From positions 1 through 64,000 of the forward strand of contig NZ_JALGRP010000011.1 in assembly GCF_022815605.1 (NCBI RefSeq): a stretch of 64,000 nt of DNA, given 5' to 3'. The translations under genes were made by a program, and so were the position numbers. Position 1 is the first letter of the stretch, and the number at the start of each line of letters is the position of its first letter. The notes below the pieces were generated by a model. The model did no database searches. It saw only the letters and a list, made by a program, of their open reading frames with translations, and was not told the origin of the DNA. The stretch is from Microbacterium sp. VKM Ac-2923 (GTDB taxonomy: Bacteria; Actinomycetota; Actinomycetes; Actinomycetales; Microbacteriaceae). Shown here piece by piece: positions 7,288 to 15,838 of this stretch.

Positions 7288-8538
7288 TCAGCGGCTCGAG
7301 CGCCGCGCCCATCGGGGCGCGCGCTCGGGCCGTGGACCCATCCCGATCAGGTACGCGGGGATCGCGCTGAGCATCGGCAGACGCCTCAGCAGGCTCGCCA
7401 TGCCCCGGGGCAGTCTCAGGGGCCGTCCGTCGCGGATGACGGGGGCGATCACCCGCGCGTGCAGGATGCGCTGCACGCCTTGGATGATCACGGTCGGCAG
7501 ACGTCGGCGCCGCTGCACACGCGCGATCACGCGACCGGATCCCGTGCCCGAGAGCGCACCCCGACGTAACGGCTCGGCCAGCAGTCGCGCCGTGGCCACG
7601 GCGTCCTGAACGGCGAGGTTGATGCCCACTCCTCCCATCGGCGACATCGCATGTGCGGCGTCGCCGATGCACAGGACGCCGTTCGCGTGCCAGCGGCGGA
7701 GCCGGTTCAGCTGCACGTCGAGGTGTTTCACGTCGTCGATCGAGGCGATCGCACGTGCGTCGCCGGCGAGTTCGGGCAGCAACTCCGCGGAGAGGGCGCG
7801 CACGGCGTCGACACCGCCTGCGCGCAGCGCGGCATCCGTGCCCTTCTTCCCGATCAGAGCCATCTGCACATAGCCGCGCCGCGGGATCGCGATGCACATG
7901 CGGCGCCCGACCGCCCGCGGAACAAGGGCGTCATCGAGGTGGTGAGCGGTGTCGATGCGGTACCACCAGATGTCGAACGGCACGGGGAAGTCGCACGCGG
8001 GGAGATCGAGAGCCCGGCGGACGACCGACCACCGTCCATCGCACGCCACCGTCAGGTCGGCGAGCAGTTCCCCGTCGCCGTCGGGCGAGGTATAGCGCAC
8101 ACCGCGCACGCGGCCGCCGCCGCGCACGACGTCGGTGACCTCGTGCCGGGTCAGGAGCGTGAACGACGGTTCCTCCTGCGCTGCCTCGGCGAGCATGTCG
8201 AGCAGATCCCACTGCGGCACCATCGCGATGTAGCGATGCGGTGCCCGCACGCGACCCATGTCGGCGAGCACGACCTCCCGTCCGTCGGGGCCGGGGAGCC
8301 GGAACCGCGTCACGCGCGATTGCGGTAGGCGATCGAACCGGTCGAACAGTCCCAGCTCGTCGAGCAGCCGCAACGTCGAGGGATGAACCGTGTCGCCTCG
8401 GAAGTCGCGGAGGAAGTCGGCGTGCTTCTCGAGCACGGTGACCCGGATGCCGCCACGCGCGAGCAGCAGGCCGAGCACCATGCCGGCGGGACCGCCGCCG
8501 GCGATGACGCACGTGGTGCGGTGGGGCTCATCGGCCAT
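7288..8538 (-). CDS. FAD-dependent monooxygenase-like protein (PHBH fold)
   Basis: 416 aa. An N-terminal Rossmann motif (VIAGGGPAGMVLGLLLARGG) with the dinucleotide-binding ending VLEKH, a VACDGRWSVVRRALDLP block (the DG motif) and a C-terminal GDAAHAMSPMGGVGINLAVQDA block identify the class A flavoprotein hydroxylase / UbiH-like fold. It should bind FAD and use NAD(P)H and oxygen on an aromatic or similar substrate, which cannot be named. The start ATG 8536-8538 has an AAGGAC box upstream; the ATG at 8562 is in frame but lies beyond that box. It converges with the molybdopterin oxidoreductase. Confidence 0.85.
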   Translation of the reverse strand: MADEPHRTTCVIAGGGPAGMVLGLLLARGGIRVTVLEKHADFLRDFRGDTVHPSTLRLLDELGLFDRFDRLPQSRVTRFRLPGPDGREVVLADMGRVRAPHRYIAMVPQWDLLDMLAEAAQEEPSFTLLTRHEVTDVVRGGGRVRGVRYTSPDGDGELLADLTVACDGRWSVVRRALDLPACDFPVPFDIWWYRIDTAHHLDDALVPRAVGRRMCIAIPRRGYVQMALIGKKGTDAALRAGGVDAVRALSAELLPELAGDARAIASIDDVKHLDVQLNRLRRWHANGVLCIGDAAHAMSPMGGVGINLAVQDAVATARLLAEPLRRGALSGTGSGRVIARVQRRRRLPTVIIQGVQRILHARVIAPVIRDGRPLRLPRGMASLLRRLPMLSAIPAYLIGMGPRPERAPRWARRSSR

Positions 8539-8622
8539 GTCCGTCCTTCCGACGCGGGCCATTCTGCTCCCCGAACGCGGCGTCGGCCAGCCCGCGGGTC
8601 GAGGAGTCTCCGCCCGGGCCGC

Positions 8623-9618
8623 TCAGGGATGAAAAGCGGCGAGAGCCTTCCCCGTGGCGGCACGGACGGCGTCCGCGGGGTGTGAGAGTGCCCGCTGCCT
8701 GCCGACGACGTCGACCAGCGCGACGACGCCTGTGCCCCGCACCTCGTCCGCGACGATGCCCGCGACGACCACCGACCGCACGCCATGCGACGCGGCGAGC
8801 GCGAGCACATGCCCCGGCCCCTTGCCCGCGAGGCTCGTGGCATCGAACGCCCCCTCCCCGGTGACCACGAGATCGGCCGCGGCGACGGCGGTCTCGAGCG
8901 CGAGGACGCCGGCGATATAGGCCGCGCCGTCGACGAGGTCGGCGCCCGCCGCGAACAACGCCCCCGACAGCCCGCCGGCGGCTCCCGTGCGCGGTGCGCT
9001 CCGCGGGTCGCGGCCGAACCGGACGGCGAGGCCGTCGGCATCCGCCCCGAGCCTGACGGTGAGCCGCTCGACCGATGCCGGATCCGCGCCCTTCTGCGGC
9101 CCGAACACCCGGGCCGCGTCGTCGAACGTCACGGTCGTGTCGGTCAGCACGACGACCCGCCCCGGCGCGAACGGCACGAGGTCGCCCAGCGCCTCGATCG
9201 CGCCGCGGCCGCCGTCGGTGGTCGCCGACCCGCCCATGCCCACGACGATCCGCTCGGCTCCCGCGTCGATCGCTCGAGCGACGAGTTCGCCGACGCCGCG
9301 GGTGGTGGCGCCCCACGGATCGTTCCCCTCCGCTCCGCCGGCGAGCACGAGCCCGGATGCCGCGGCCGACTCGATCACGGCGAGCCCGCCGTCGAGGCGC
9401 CAGGCGGCGTCGACCGGTCTCCCCAGGGGCCCGGTCACGGTGGCGTGGCGGTTCGCTCCCCCGAGCGCGTCGAGGGTCCCGTCGCCGCCGTCGGCCATGG
9501 GGATCACCGTCAGCACCGCATCGGGCCATCGCTCGCGAACGGCCGAGGCCATTGCATCCGCCGCCTCAGCCGCGGTGAGCGTGCCCTTGAACTTGTCGGG
9601 GGCGATGACCACGCGCAC
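8623..9618 (-). CDS. glxK: Glycerate kinase (GckA/GarK type)
   Basis: 331 aa. It phosphorylates D-glycerate with ATP, feeding glyoxylate/allantoin or serine-pathway carbon into glycolysis. Family hallmarks are VVIAPDKFKGTLTAAEAADAM at the N-terminus, MADGGDGTLDAL, GMGGSATTDGGRGAIEALG, FGPQKGA, GAAGGLSGALFAAGA and VVTGEGAFDATSLAGKGPGHV. The start is GTG 9616-9618 with a clear GGAGGTG ribosome site just upstream, so the in-frame ATG at 9651 is not used. The FAD protein follows about 85 bp downstream on the same strand and could be co-transcribed. Confidence 0.93.
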   Translation of the reverse strand: MRVVIAPDKFKGTLTAAEAADAMASAVRERWPDAVLTVIPMADGGDGTLDALGGANRHATVTGPLGRPVDAAWRLDGGLAVIESAAASGLVLAGGAEGNDPWGATTRGVGELVARAIDAGAERIVVGMGGSATTDGGRGAIEALGDLVPFAPGRVVVLTDTTVTFDDAARVFGPQKGADPASVERLTVRLGADADGLAVRFGRDPRSAPRTGAAGGLSGALFAAGADLVDGAAYIAGVLALETAVAAADLVVTGEGAFDATSLAGKGPGHVLALAASHGVRSVVVAGIVADEVRGTGVVALVDVVGRQRALSHPADAVRAATGKALAAFHP

Positions 9619-9707
9619 GGGGCACCTCCGTTGGGGAGCGGGTGTGTGCACCCTACCGCCGCGCGGAGATCGCGTCGGCGGGGCGGACGGGGTGGGAATG
9701 GGTGTCC

Positions 9708-9806
9708 GGGACGGGGAGCCGGGACGGTGAGCCGCGGGACGGGAGGCGGGACGGGGAGGCGGGACGGTGAGCCGGGACGGGAGGCGGGGAGGCGGGACGC
9801 GGAGGC
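9708..9806. repeat. 13-bp G-rich tandem repeat
   Basis: About seven imperfect copies of a 13-bp unit (GGGACGGKGAGSC) sit head to tail in the 460-bp gene-free interval 9619-10078. The rest of that interval is Pro-codon-like GC-rich sequence with no supportable gene; it also holds the purL promoter at its right end. Confidence 0.75.
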
Positions 9807-10033
9807 GTCGGGGCGGCTCCCGCGGTGCACAACCTCAGCGATTCGCACGATCTCAGCCCGGATGCCGCGAATCGGACTGACCCTGCGCAGATCGCTGACC
9901 TTGCGCACCCACCGCACCCCGGCCTCCGCCCGACACCCGGTCCCACCCGACCCCGGCCCCACGCTCGGCCTCGGGTCTCCCCCACCACCGGCCCCCACTC
10001 GACCCGGCCCCGGGCAATGTCGGCGCGCCCAAC

Positions 10034-10039
10034 TAGACT
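10034..10039 (+). promoter_or_regulatory. -10 hexamer TAGACT upstream of purL
   Basis: TAGACT lies 39 bp before the purL GTG, leaving a short leader that contains a ribosome site (TTGGAG, 10064-10069). No good -35 box is evident. Confidence 0.4.
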
Positions 10040-10078
10040 GACTCCCGTCCGGCCCCTGCGATCTTGGAGCTCAGCCGC

Positions 10079-12418
10079 GTGACCACCCCGAACCCCGCCG
10101 CCCGTACAGCTCTTGCTGACACCGTCGACAACGCGATCGCGACGCCCGAGAAGGATCAGCCGTACGGCGCCCTCGGTCTCAAGAGCGACGAGTACGCCCA
10201 GATCCGCGAGATCCTAGGCCGCCGCCCCACCAGTGGCGAGCTGGCGATGTACTCCGTCATGTGGAGCGAACACTGCTCCTACAAGTCGAGCAAGATCTAC
10301 CTCCGTCAGTTCGGCCAGAAGGTCAGCGACGAGATGAAGACCCGCCTCATGGTGGGCATGGGCCAGAACGCCGGCGTCGTCGACGTGGGCGACGGCTGGG
10401 CGGTCACCTTCAAGGTGGAGTCGCACAACCACCCGAGCTACATCGAGCCGTTCCAGGGCGCGGCGACCGGGGTCGGCGGCATCGTCCGCGACATCATCTC
10501 GATGGGCGCGCGCCCCGTCGCGATCATGGACCAGCTGCGCTTCGGCGCCATCGACCACCCCGACACCCCGCGCGTCGTGCACGGTGTCACCAGCGGCATC
10601 TCGTTCTACGGCAACTGCCTGGGCCTGCCCAACATCGGCGGCGAGACGGTGTTCGACGCGGTCTACCAGGGCAACCCGCTCGTCAACGCCCTCGCGGTCG
10701 GCGTCATGCGCCACGAAGACATCAAGCTCGCCAATGCCACCGGCGTGGGCAACAAGGTCGTGCTCTTCGGCGCCCGCACGGGCGGCGACGGCATCGGCGG
10801 CGCGAGCATCCTGGCATCCGACACCTTCGCCGACGGCGGTCCCACCAAGCGCCCCGCGGTGCAGGTGGGCGACCCGTTCGCCGAGAAGGTGCTCATCGAG
10901 TGCTGCCTCGAGCTGTACAAAGACGACCTCGTCGAGGCCATTCAAGACCTCGGAGCCGCGGGCATCTCGTGCGCCACGAGTGAGCTCGCCGCCAACGGCG
11001 ACAGCGGCATGAAGGTCGAACTCTCGAAGGTGCTGCTGCGCGACCCCTCGCTCACGCCCGAAGAGATCCTCATGTCGGAGTCGCAGGAGCGCATGATGGC
11101 GATCGTCGCGCCCGAGAAGCTCGACGCGTTCCTCGCCGTCGTCGGCAAGTGGGACGTCGAGACGAGCGTGCTCGGCGAGGTCACCGGCGACGGTCGCCTC
11201 GTCATCGACTGGTACGGCGAGCGCATCGTCGACGTCGACCCCTCGACCGTCGCGGTCGACGGCCCGGTCTACGAGCGCCCGGTCGCCTATCCCACGTGGA
11301 TCGACGCGCTCAACGACGACTCCTCCGCGACGCTGCCCCGCGCCACCGACAACGAGGTGTTGCGCGAGCAGTTCACGACGCTCGTGGCGAGCCCCAACCT
11401 CGCCGACACCTCGTGGATCACCAATCAGTACGATTACTACGTGCTCGGCAACACGGCGCTGAGCTTCCCCGACGACGCCGGCATGATCCGCGTCGACGAA
11501 GAGACCGGCCTCGGCTTCGCCATCGCCACCGACTGCAACGGCCGCTACAACCAGCTCGACCCCTACAACGGCGCGAAGCTCGCCCTGGCCGAGGCGTACC
11601 GCAACGTCGCCGTCACGGGTGCCGTGCCCACGGCCGTCACCGACTGCCTCAACTTCGGCAGCCCCGAGAACCCCGAGGTCATGTGGCAGTTCAGCCAGGC
11701 CGTCGAGGGTCTGAGCGATGGATGCCTCGAGCTCGGCATCCCGGTCACGGGCGGCAACGTCTCGTTCTACAACCAGACCGGTGACCAGCCGATCCACCCG
11801 ACCCCCGTCGTGGGCGTCCTGGGCATCATCGACGACGTCGCCGCGCGCATCCCCAGCGGCTGGCAGGATGCCGGCGAGAACCTCTACCTGCTCGGCACCA
11901 CCGCCGACGAGCTCGACGGTTCGCAGTGGGCCGGCACCATCCACGACCACCTCGGCGGTCGCCCCCCGAAGGTCGACCTCGCGCAGGAGCGCAAGCTGGC
12001 CGAGCTGCTGCAGGCCGCCGGGTCCCAGTCGCTCGTGTCGAGCGCGCACGACCTGTCGTCGGGCGGGCTCGCACAGACCCTCGCCGAGGGCGTCATGCGC
12101 TTCGGCGTCGGCGCGCGCGTGTGGCTGACCGAGCTGATGGAGCGTGACGGCGTGGATGCCACGGCCGCCCTCTTCAGCGAGTCGACCGGCCGCGTGCTGG
12201 TCAGCGTGCCCCGCGAAGAGGACGTCAAGTTCCGGGGCCTCTGCAACGGCCGTGGCTACCCGGTGCTGCGCATCGGCGTGACCGACGTCGAGCCGGGCAC
12301 CGAGGCATCCCTCGAGATCCAGGATGTGTTCACCGTCGCCCTGTCGGAGCTGCGCCGCCTGTCGAACGAGACGCTGCCCGCGGTCTTCGGTCCCACCGTC
12401 TCGGAGCCCGTGGCCTGA
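10079..12418 (+). CDS. purL: Phosphoribosylformylglycinamidine synthase subunit PurL
   Basis: 779 aa, the size of the small-type PurL that works with PurS and PurQ. It converts FGAR to FGAM using ATP and glutamine-derived ammonia in purine synthesis. The catalytic His65 lies in [12 protein letters not shown]; other family blocks are [82 protein letters not shown] and a second AIRS half with [13 protein letters not shown] and [20 protein letters not shown] 10079 follows TTGGAG with good spacing; a TTG at 10064 is in frame but has no ribosome site. PurS and PurQ genes are not in the window. Confidence 0.97.
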   Translation: MTTPNPAARTALADTVDNAIATPEKDQPYGALGLKSDEYAQIREILGRRPTSGELAMYSVMWSEHCSYKSSKIYLRQFGQKVSDEMKTRLMVGMGQNAGVVDVGDGWAVTFKVESHNHPSYIEPFQGAATGVGGIVRDIISMGARPVAIMDQLRFGAIDHPDTPRVVHGVTSGISFYGNCLGLPNIGGETVFDAVYQGNPLVNALAVGVMRHEDIKLANATGVGNKVVLFGARTGGDGIGGASILASDTFADGGPTKRPAVQVGDPFAEKVLIECCLELYKDDLVEAIQDLGAAGISCATSELAANGDSGMKVELSKVLLRDPSLTPEEILMSESQERMMAIVAPEKLDAFLAVVGKWDVETSVLGEVTGDGRLVIDWYGERIVDVDPSTVAVDGPVYERPVAYPTWIDALNDDSSATLPRATDNEVLREQFTTLVASPNLADTSWITNQYDYYVLGNTALSFPDDAGMIRVDEETGLGFAIATDCNGRYNQLDPYNGAKLALAEAYRNVAVTGAVPTAVTDCLNFGSPENPEVMWQFSQAVEGLSDGCLELGIPVTGGNVSFYNQTGDQPIHPTPVVGVLGIIDDVAARIPSGWQDAGENLYLLGTTADELDGSQWAGTIHDHLGGRPPKVDLAQERKLAELLQAAGSQSLVSSAHDLSSGGLAQTLAEGVMRFGVGARVWLTELMERDGVDATAALFSESTGRVLVSVPREEDVKFRGLCNGRGYPVLRIGVTDVEPGTEASLEIQDVFTVALSELRRLSNETLPAVFGPTVSEPVA

Positions 12419-12488
12419 CGCCGCAGGGCTCGCGCCGAACTGCTCCCGACACGTACCGATCGATCACCCCGAAGAGAGGAGACGCGCG

Positions 12489-12626
12489 ATGACCGATGAC
12501 GACGACGACATGACCGTGTTCAGCGACCAGCGCCAGAAGCGCGTCAAGATCACCGCGTGGGTCGTGATCGCCGCCCTCGTCCTCACCGGTGGCGGCGCCA
12601 CCGTCATCTCGCTGCTCCTCGGCTGA
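12489..12626 (+). CDS. Small single-pass membrane protein downstream of purL
   Basis: 45 aa. An acidic N-terminus (MTDDDDDMTVFSDQ) and a short basic patch (RQKRVK) are followed by one transmembrane helix (about residues 22-43, ending in SLLLG). ATG 12489 is preceded by AGAGGAGACG, a strong ribosome site, which supports translation despite the small size. Its gene starts 70 bp after purL and could be on the same message. No family was recognised; charge pattern predicts the N-terminus inside. Confidence 0.7.
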   Translation: MTDDDDDMTVFSDQRQKRVKITAWVVIAALVLTGGGATVISLLLG

Positions 12627-12660
12627 GGACGCGCGCGGCCGTTCGACACGGAGCGGGCGA

Positions 12661-13070
12661 GCGGCGACCTCCGACACGGATGGAGCTCCGGCGGCGACGC
12701 GCGACGCGGAGGAGCTCCGGCGACGATGCCCGACGCGGAGGAGCTCCGGCGGCGATGCCCGACACGCAGCCGGCGTGCCGGCCGACACCCGGCATGCCGA
12801 GCGGACACCCGGTACGGAACCCGCCTCCCGGCCGACACCCGGCACGCCGAGCGGACACCCGATACCGAGCCGACCTCGCCGGCGACACCCGGCGCACGTC
12901 CGGCCTCCCCGGCGACACCCGGCACACGCCAGGCCTCCCCTGCGACACCCGGCACACGCCAGGCCTCCCCTGCGACACCCGGCACACGCCCAGCCTCCCC
13001 GGCGACACCCGGCACACGCCCAGCCTCCCCGGCGACACCCCGGCACACGCCAGGCCTCCCCGGGGACACC
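12661..13070. repeat. Compound minisatellite: 30-bp and related tandem repeats
   Basis: The 453-bp gene-free gap between convergent genes is almost entirely repeats. From 12661 to 12760 there are about 3.5 copies of a 29-30-bp unit containing GAGGAGCTCCGGCG; from 12768 to 12880 two longer units containing CCGACACCCGG; from 12891 to about 13070 six nearly perfect 30-bp units (core GGCGACACCCGGCACACGCC). Because the unit is a multiple of three, long open frames appear on both strands, but none has a plausible start or composition. Confidence 0.9.
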
Positions 13071-13079
13071 TCCGGTGCG

Positions 13080-13400
13080 TCAGTACTGGACGAGCGGGCG
13101 GACCTCGACCGTGCCGTACAGCGGCGCGCGGCGCGCGTAGGCCGAGGCGGTATCGAGACCGTCGACCTCGAGCAGGTAGTACCCCGCCAGGGCCGGTGAC
13201 GGTTCCAGCGCGGCATCCGGTTCGGCGGAGATCGACGTGACGACCGTTCGTGCGTCGACGGGTTCGGCGAAGTGGCCCGAATCGGTGAGCACTCCGTCGC
13301 CGCGCAGCACCTGTTCGAACTCGGCCCAGGCGGCGTAGTCGGCGGCGTCACCGCCGCCGGAGTAGCTGTCGTCCGACCACATCAGCAGCATGACCTTCAT
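13080..13400 (-). CDS. YCII-related domain protein
   Basis: 106 aa. It begins MKVMLLMWSDDSYSGG and ends YYLLEVDGLDTASAYARRAPLYGTVEVRPLVQY, the ferredoxin-like alpha/beta layout of YCII-related (DGPF) proteins, whose members often have the form MKYMLLI...W..Y...L...G....G..L. These proteins bind small molecules or act as accessory domains to ECF sigma factors; the exact role is unknown. The start ATG 13398-13400 has GGGAGGTCGGG just upstream. Its 3' end abuts the minisatellite. Confidence 0.8.
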   Translation of the reverse strand: MKVMLLMWSDDSYSGGGDAADYAAWAEFEQVLRGDGVLTDSGHFAEPVDARTVVTSISAEPDAALEPSPALAGYYLLEVDGLDTASAYARRAPLYGTVEVRPLVQY

Positions 13401-13560
13401 CCCGACCTCCCTCAGTTGCGCCCACCCTCCCACAGACTGCGCGACAGGGCACGTGCCGCGGCCTGTCCGCCGAGGGGGGCGAGGCGATCCGTGCCGGCGG
13501 TTGCCACCCCGTCCGCGCGTGAAACAGCCCGACGCCCGGCGCGATGTCAGTGGCCCGACG

Positions 13561-13566
13561 TAGCAT
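13561..13566 (+). promoter_or_regulatory. -10 hexamer TAGCAT for a leaderless start
   Basis: TAGCAT is followed after 6 nt by GTG 13573. The downstream paralogue has the same arrangement. Confidence 0.5.
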
Positions 13567-13572
13567 GGGAGC

Positions 13573-14562
13573 GTGGAACCACTGGTGATCTTTCTCACCG
13601 AGTGGTGGTGGATCGGCCCCGCAGCGGCCGGTGCCGGCACACTCGGCTGGGTCGGCGTGCGCCGAACCCGCCAGCGCGCTCTGCCCGCCGGTGCCACCTC
13701 GACCGGCGACCGTGCGGCCCGCGCCTGGGCCTCGCGCCCCCTCGGCAAGGCCGCCGCGCGTCGCCTCGAGCTGGATGCCGCCCAGCTCGACCTGCAGATC
13801 GCCCGAAACGCCGTCACCCGCGGCCGGGCCGACGTGAAGGTCGCCGACGCCGAGGTGGTGCGCGCTCAGGCCGAGCGGGCGGCATCCCGGGTCTCGGCCG
13901 ACGCGGTCACAGCCGCACGCGCGCGTCTCGTCGACGCGCAGCGTGATCTGCGCGCGGCGGCCGCCGAGGTCCGCGCGCGGCGCGCCGGGGTCAAGGCTGC
14001 CAAGGCCATGCTCCCCGCCATCCGCTCGGGCAGCGCTCCGCTGCCCGTGGTGCACGTCCTCGCCCAGCACGACGCGATCCTCGCGCGGTGGATGGCCTAC
14101 GAGACCGACCCGGGCCTCGCGATCGACTTCCCCGCCATGAGCGACTCGCGCTCCCCTCTTCTCGCAGAGTTCCTACGGGCGCACGAGCGAGCCCAGTGGC
14201 TGCGCCCCGCGTCGGCGCAGACCCGCCTCGAGCCGGCCGAGTTCCTCGCCTACCGCGACGCCGTTCGCCGCACCTCGCACGCGTTCGATCGTGCCGAGCG
14301 GGCGGCCCGTCACAGTGGCGGACAGCCGAGCGTCGAGGGCAATGACGCCTGGAGCCGGGTGGCATCCGATCTCGCCGAGACCGCCCAGCGCGCCCTGGCC
14401 CGCTCGATGGATTCGATGGGCCGCGCCGCGGCCGACAAATGGACCGAGCGCGCCGCGAAACGCACGCAGAAGAAGAGCCCGGATGCCGGGCCTCGCGCGC
14501 CCCAGGAGAGCCCGATCTGGCCGCCCCCCGCACGAGACCGGCCGAGTCCGCCCGCATCCTGA
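13573..14562 (+). CDS. Membrane-anchored protein of unknown function (paralogue 1)
   Basis: 329 aa. One N-terminal transmembrane segment (about residues 3-26, FLTEWWWIGPAAAGAGTLGW) is followed by a basic stretch, then a long Ala/Arg/Glu-rich helical region (about residues 65-150) likely to form a coiled coil. A globular block follows: ARWMAYETDPGLAIDFPAMSD, then LEPAEFLAYRDAVRRTSHAFDRAERAAR. The tail is Pro-rich. The globular block is clearly related to the same region of the next gene, so the two are tandem paralogues. The start is GTG placed 6 nt after a TAGCAT box, with no ribosome site. No family is recognised. Confidence 0.7.
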   Translation: MEPLVIFLTEWWWIGPAAAGAGTLGWVGVRRTRQRALPAGATSTGDRAARAWASRPLGKAAARRLELDAAQLDLQIARNAVTRGRADVKVADAEVVRAQAERAASRVSADAVTAARARLVDAQRDLRAAAAEVRARRAGVKAAKAMLPAIRSGSAPLPVVHVLAQHDAILARWMAYETDPGLAIDFPAMSDSRSPLLAEFLRAHERAQWLRPASAQTRLEPAEFLAYRDAVRRTSHAFDRAERAARHSGGQPSVEGNDAWSRVASDLAETAQRALARSMDSMGRAAADKWTERAAKRTQKKSPDAGPRAPQESPIWPPPARDRPSPPAS

Positions 14563-14583
14563 GAGAGCGAGAGCCCGGCGGCG

Positions 14584-14589
14584 TAGCAT
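14584..14589 (+). promoter_or_regulatory. -10 hexamer TAGCAT for a leaderless start
   Basis: TAGCAT is followed by 6 nt and GTG 14596, the same sequence and spacing as upstream of the preceding paralogue. Confidence 0.5.
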
Positions 14590-14595
14590 GGCGCC

Positions 14596-15327
14596 GTGAA
14601 TGAGTTCTGGACCTTCGCCGGACATTACTGGTGGCTCGTGTTCCCGGTCTTCGGGATGACGATGGGCGCCATCAACGCGCGCGTGAAGCACCGCGAAGTC
14701 ACCGCCCGGCGCCGCCACCGCGAGCAGCTGGAGTTGTTGAAGGCCCAAGGGTCCGTTCCGGCACCCGCGGCGATCATCGAGTCGGCACCGCCGACGGGCG
14801 AGGTCGGCCTGCAAGGACGTGTGGTCGCCGCGCAGGACGAGGTCACGCACCGCTGGCTCGAGTACGAGCTCGACGCGACGAAGCTCATCACCTACCCCGC
14901 GATGAGCGACGGACGCCAGCCGCTGACGGCCGCGTTCCTGCGTGCCAAGAAAGCGGCCGACAAGCTGCGCCCGGATGAGGGCGAGACCCTCTCGTCGGAG
15001 CGCCTCAGGGAGTACCGCGACGCCGTCACCGACTACGAGGTCGCCTTCGACGTGGCCGAGCGCGACGCTCGACGCGTGAAAGACGCCGCCTTCACCGCCG
15101 ACGAACGCAAGCGTCTCGACACCGCCAAGCAACTGCTCATCGTCGCGACCGACCAGGCCGCGACGCCGAACGAGCGCCAGCTGGCGTACCGCCGCGTGCG
15201 CGAAGAGCTCGACGGGCTCATCCTCCTCTCCGACGAGGCCGTCGACGTGCTGGAGAAGAAGGTCGCGCTCGAACTCCCCCGCACACCGAGCGTCCCGGCA
15301 TCCCCGCCACCCGAGCCGGCGGTCTGA
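14596..15327 (+). CDS. Membrane-anchored protein of unknown function (paralogue 2)
   Basis: 243 aa. An N-terminal hydrophobic segment (about residues 5-26, TFAGHYWWLVFPVFGMTMGA) precedes a basic region and a conserved core: HRWLEYELDATKLITYPAMSDGRQPLTAAFLRAKKAADKLRP, then LREYRDAVTDYEVAFDVAERDARR. This core aligns well with the preceding protein. The middle and C-terminal helices carry many charged residues and the tail is Pro-rich. It has its own leaderless-type promoter. Function is unknown; the WLEYE...YPAMSD signature may be the useful search key. Confidence 0.75.
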   Translation: MNEFWTFAGHYWWLVFPVFGMTMGAINARVKHREVTARRRHREQLELLKAQGSVPAPAAIIESAPPTGEVGLQGRVVAAQDEVTHRWLEYELDATKLITYPAMSDGRQPLTAAFLRAKKAADKLRPDEGETLSSERLREYRDAVTDYEVAFDVAERDARRVKDAAFTADERKRLDTAKQLLIVATDQAATPNERQLAYRRVREELDGLILLSDEAVDVLEKKVALELPRTPSVPASPPPEPAV

Positions 15328-15348
15328 CGGGCGACTGCCCGTCCCGGG

Positions 15349-15398
15349 TCTCGCAGAATGGCGCCGTTCTCGCACTCTTCGAGCGGGACTCTGCGAGA
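15349..15398. repeat. Intergenic palindrome family A, copy 1 (TCTCGCAG / CTGCGAGA)
   Basis: Perfect 8-bp arms flank a 34-bp centre. It shares the CTCGCAGAA arm with copies at 16614-16663 and 57113-57201. Confidence 0.6.
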
Positions 15399-15530
15399 TG
15401 CGCACGGATCTGCGAGGCGCCGTCACCTCGCCCAACGCCCCACAGCCCGCGGCACAAAGCCCCACCCCCCCTCGGCCCGCGGCGCAAGGCCCGTGGCCTG
15501 CGAAGCATTCATGGACACGGCCCGGCCGCG

Positions 15531-15791
15531 TCACCGCTTCCGGCGGATCCGTACCGGCCCCCGCGCCGTCGTCACGTCGACCACTTCGCCCTTCTGCGTC
15601 ACCTCGACCTCGCCGAGGCCCACCAGTTCGTGGGCAGCGTCGCGCGCCGGCTGCATGAGATCGCGCCAGTCGTCGCCCCCGACGGCGCGCGCGGCCTCGG
15701 AGGGACAGATCGTCTTGTCGGCGTCGCGCGCGGCCAGCAGGTCGCGGATGGATGCCACGAGCCGCGGGTCTGCACCAGATGACGGGGCCAT
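15531..15791 (-). CDS. DUF3253 domain protein
   Basis: 86 aa. The block SIRDLLAARDADKTICPSEAARAVGGDDWRDLMQPARDAAHELVGLGEVEVTQKGEVVD is characteristic of DUF3253, a small winged-helix-like family common in actinobacteria and proteobacteria. The end is strongly basic (GPVRIRRKR). No function is established. It diverges from the DUF2071 gene, whose start lies 48 bp away, so the two promoters overlap. Confidence 0.85.
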   Translation of the reverse strand: MAPSSGADPRLVASIRDLLAARDADKTICPSEAARAVGGDDWRDLMQPARDAAHELVGLGEVEVTQKGEVVDVTTARGPVRIRRKR

Positions 15792-15826
15792 CTGTCCAGT
15801 GTCCCTCCGCGGCTCGGCGTCGGGGT

Positions 15827-15832
15827 CAGAAT
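15827..15832 (+). promoter_or_regulatory. -10 hexamer CAGAAT for a leaderless start
   Basis: CAGAAT is followed by 6 nt and GTG 15839. The first base deviates from the TAnnnT consensus, so support is weaker than at other sites. Confidence 0.35.
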
Positions 15833-15838
15833 GACCCG

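Noticed and set aside
12891..13070. CRISPR-like array of 30-bp repeats
   Set aside because: The units are directly adjacent with no unique spacers, and no cas gene is near. It is a minisatellite.
12464..13351. Repeat protein on the minus strand (about 295 aa) spanning the minisatellite
   Set aside because: The frame is open only because the 30-bp unit is a multiple of three; other frames are open too, it overlaps the YCII gene and has no convincing start.
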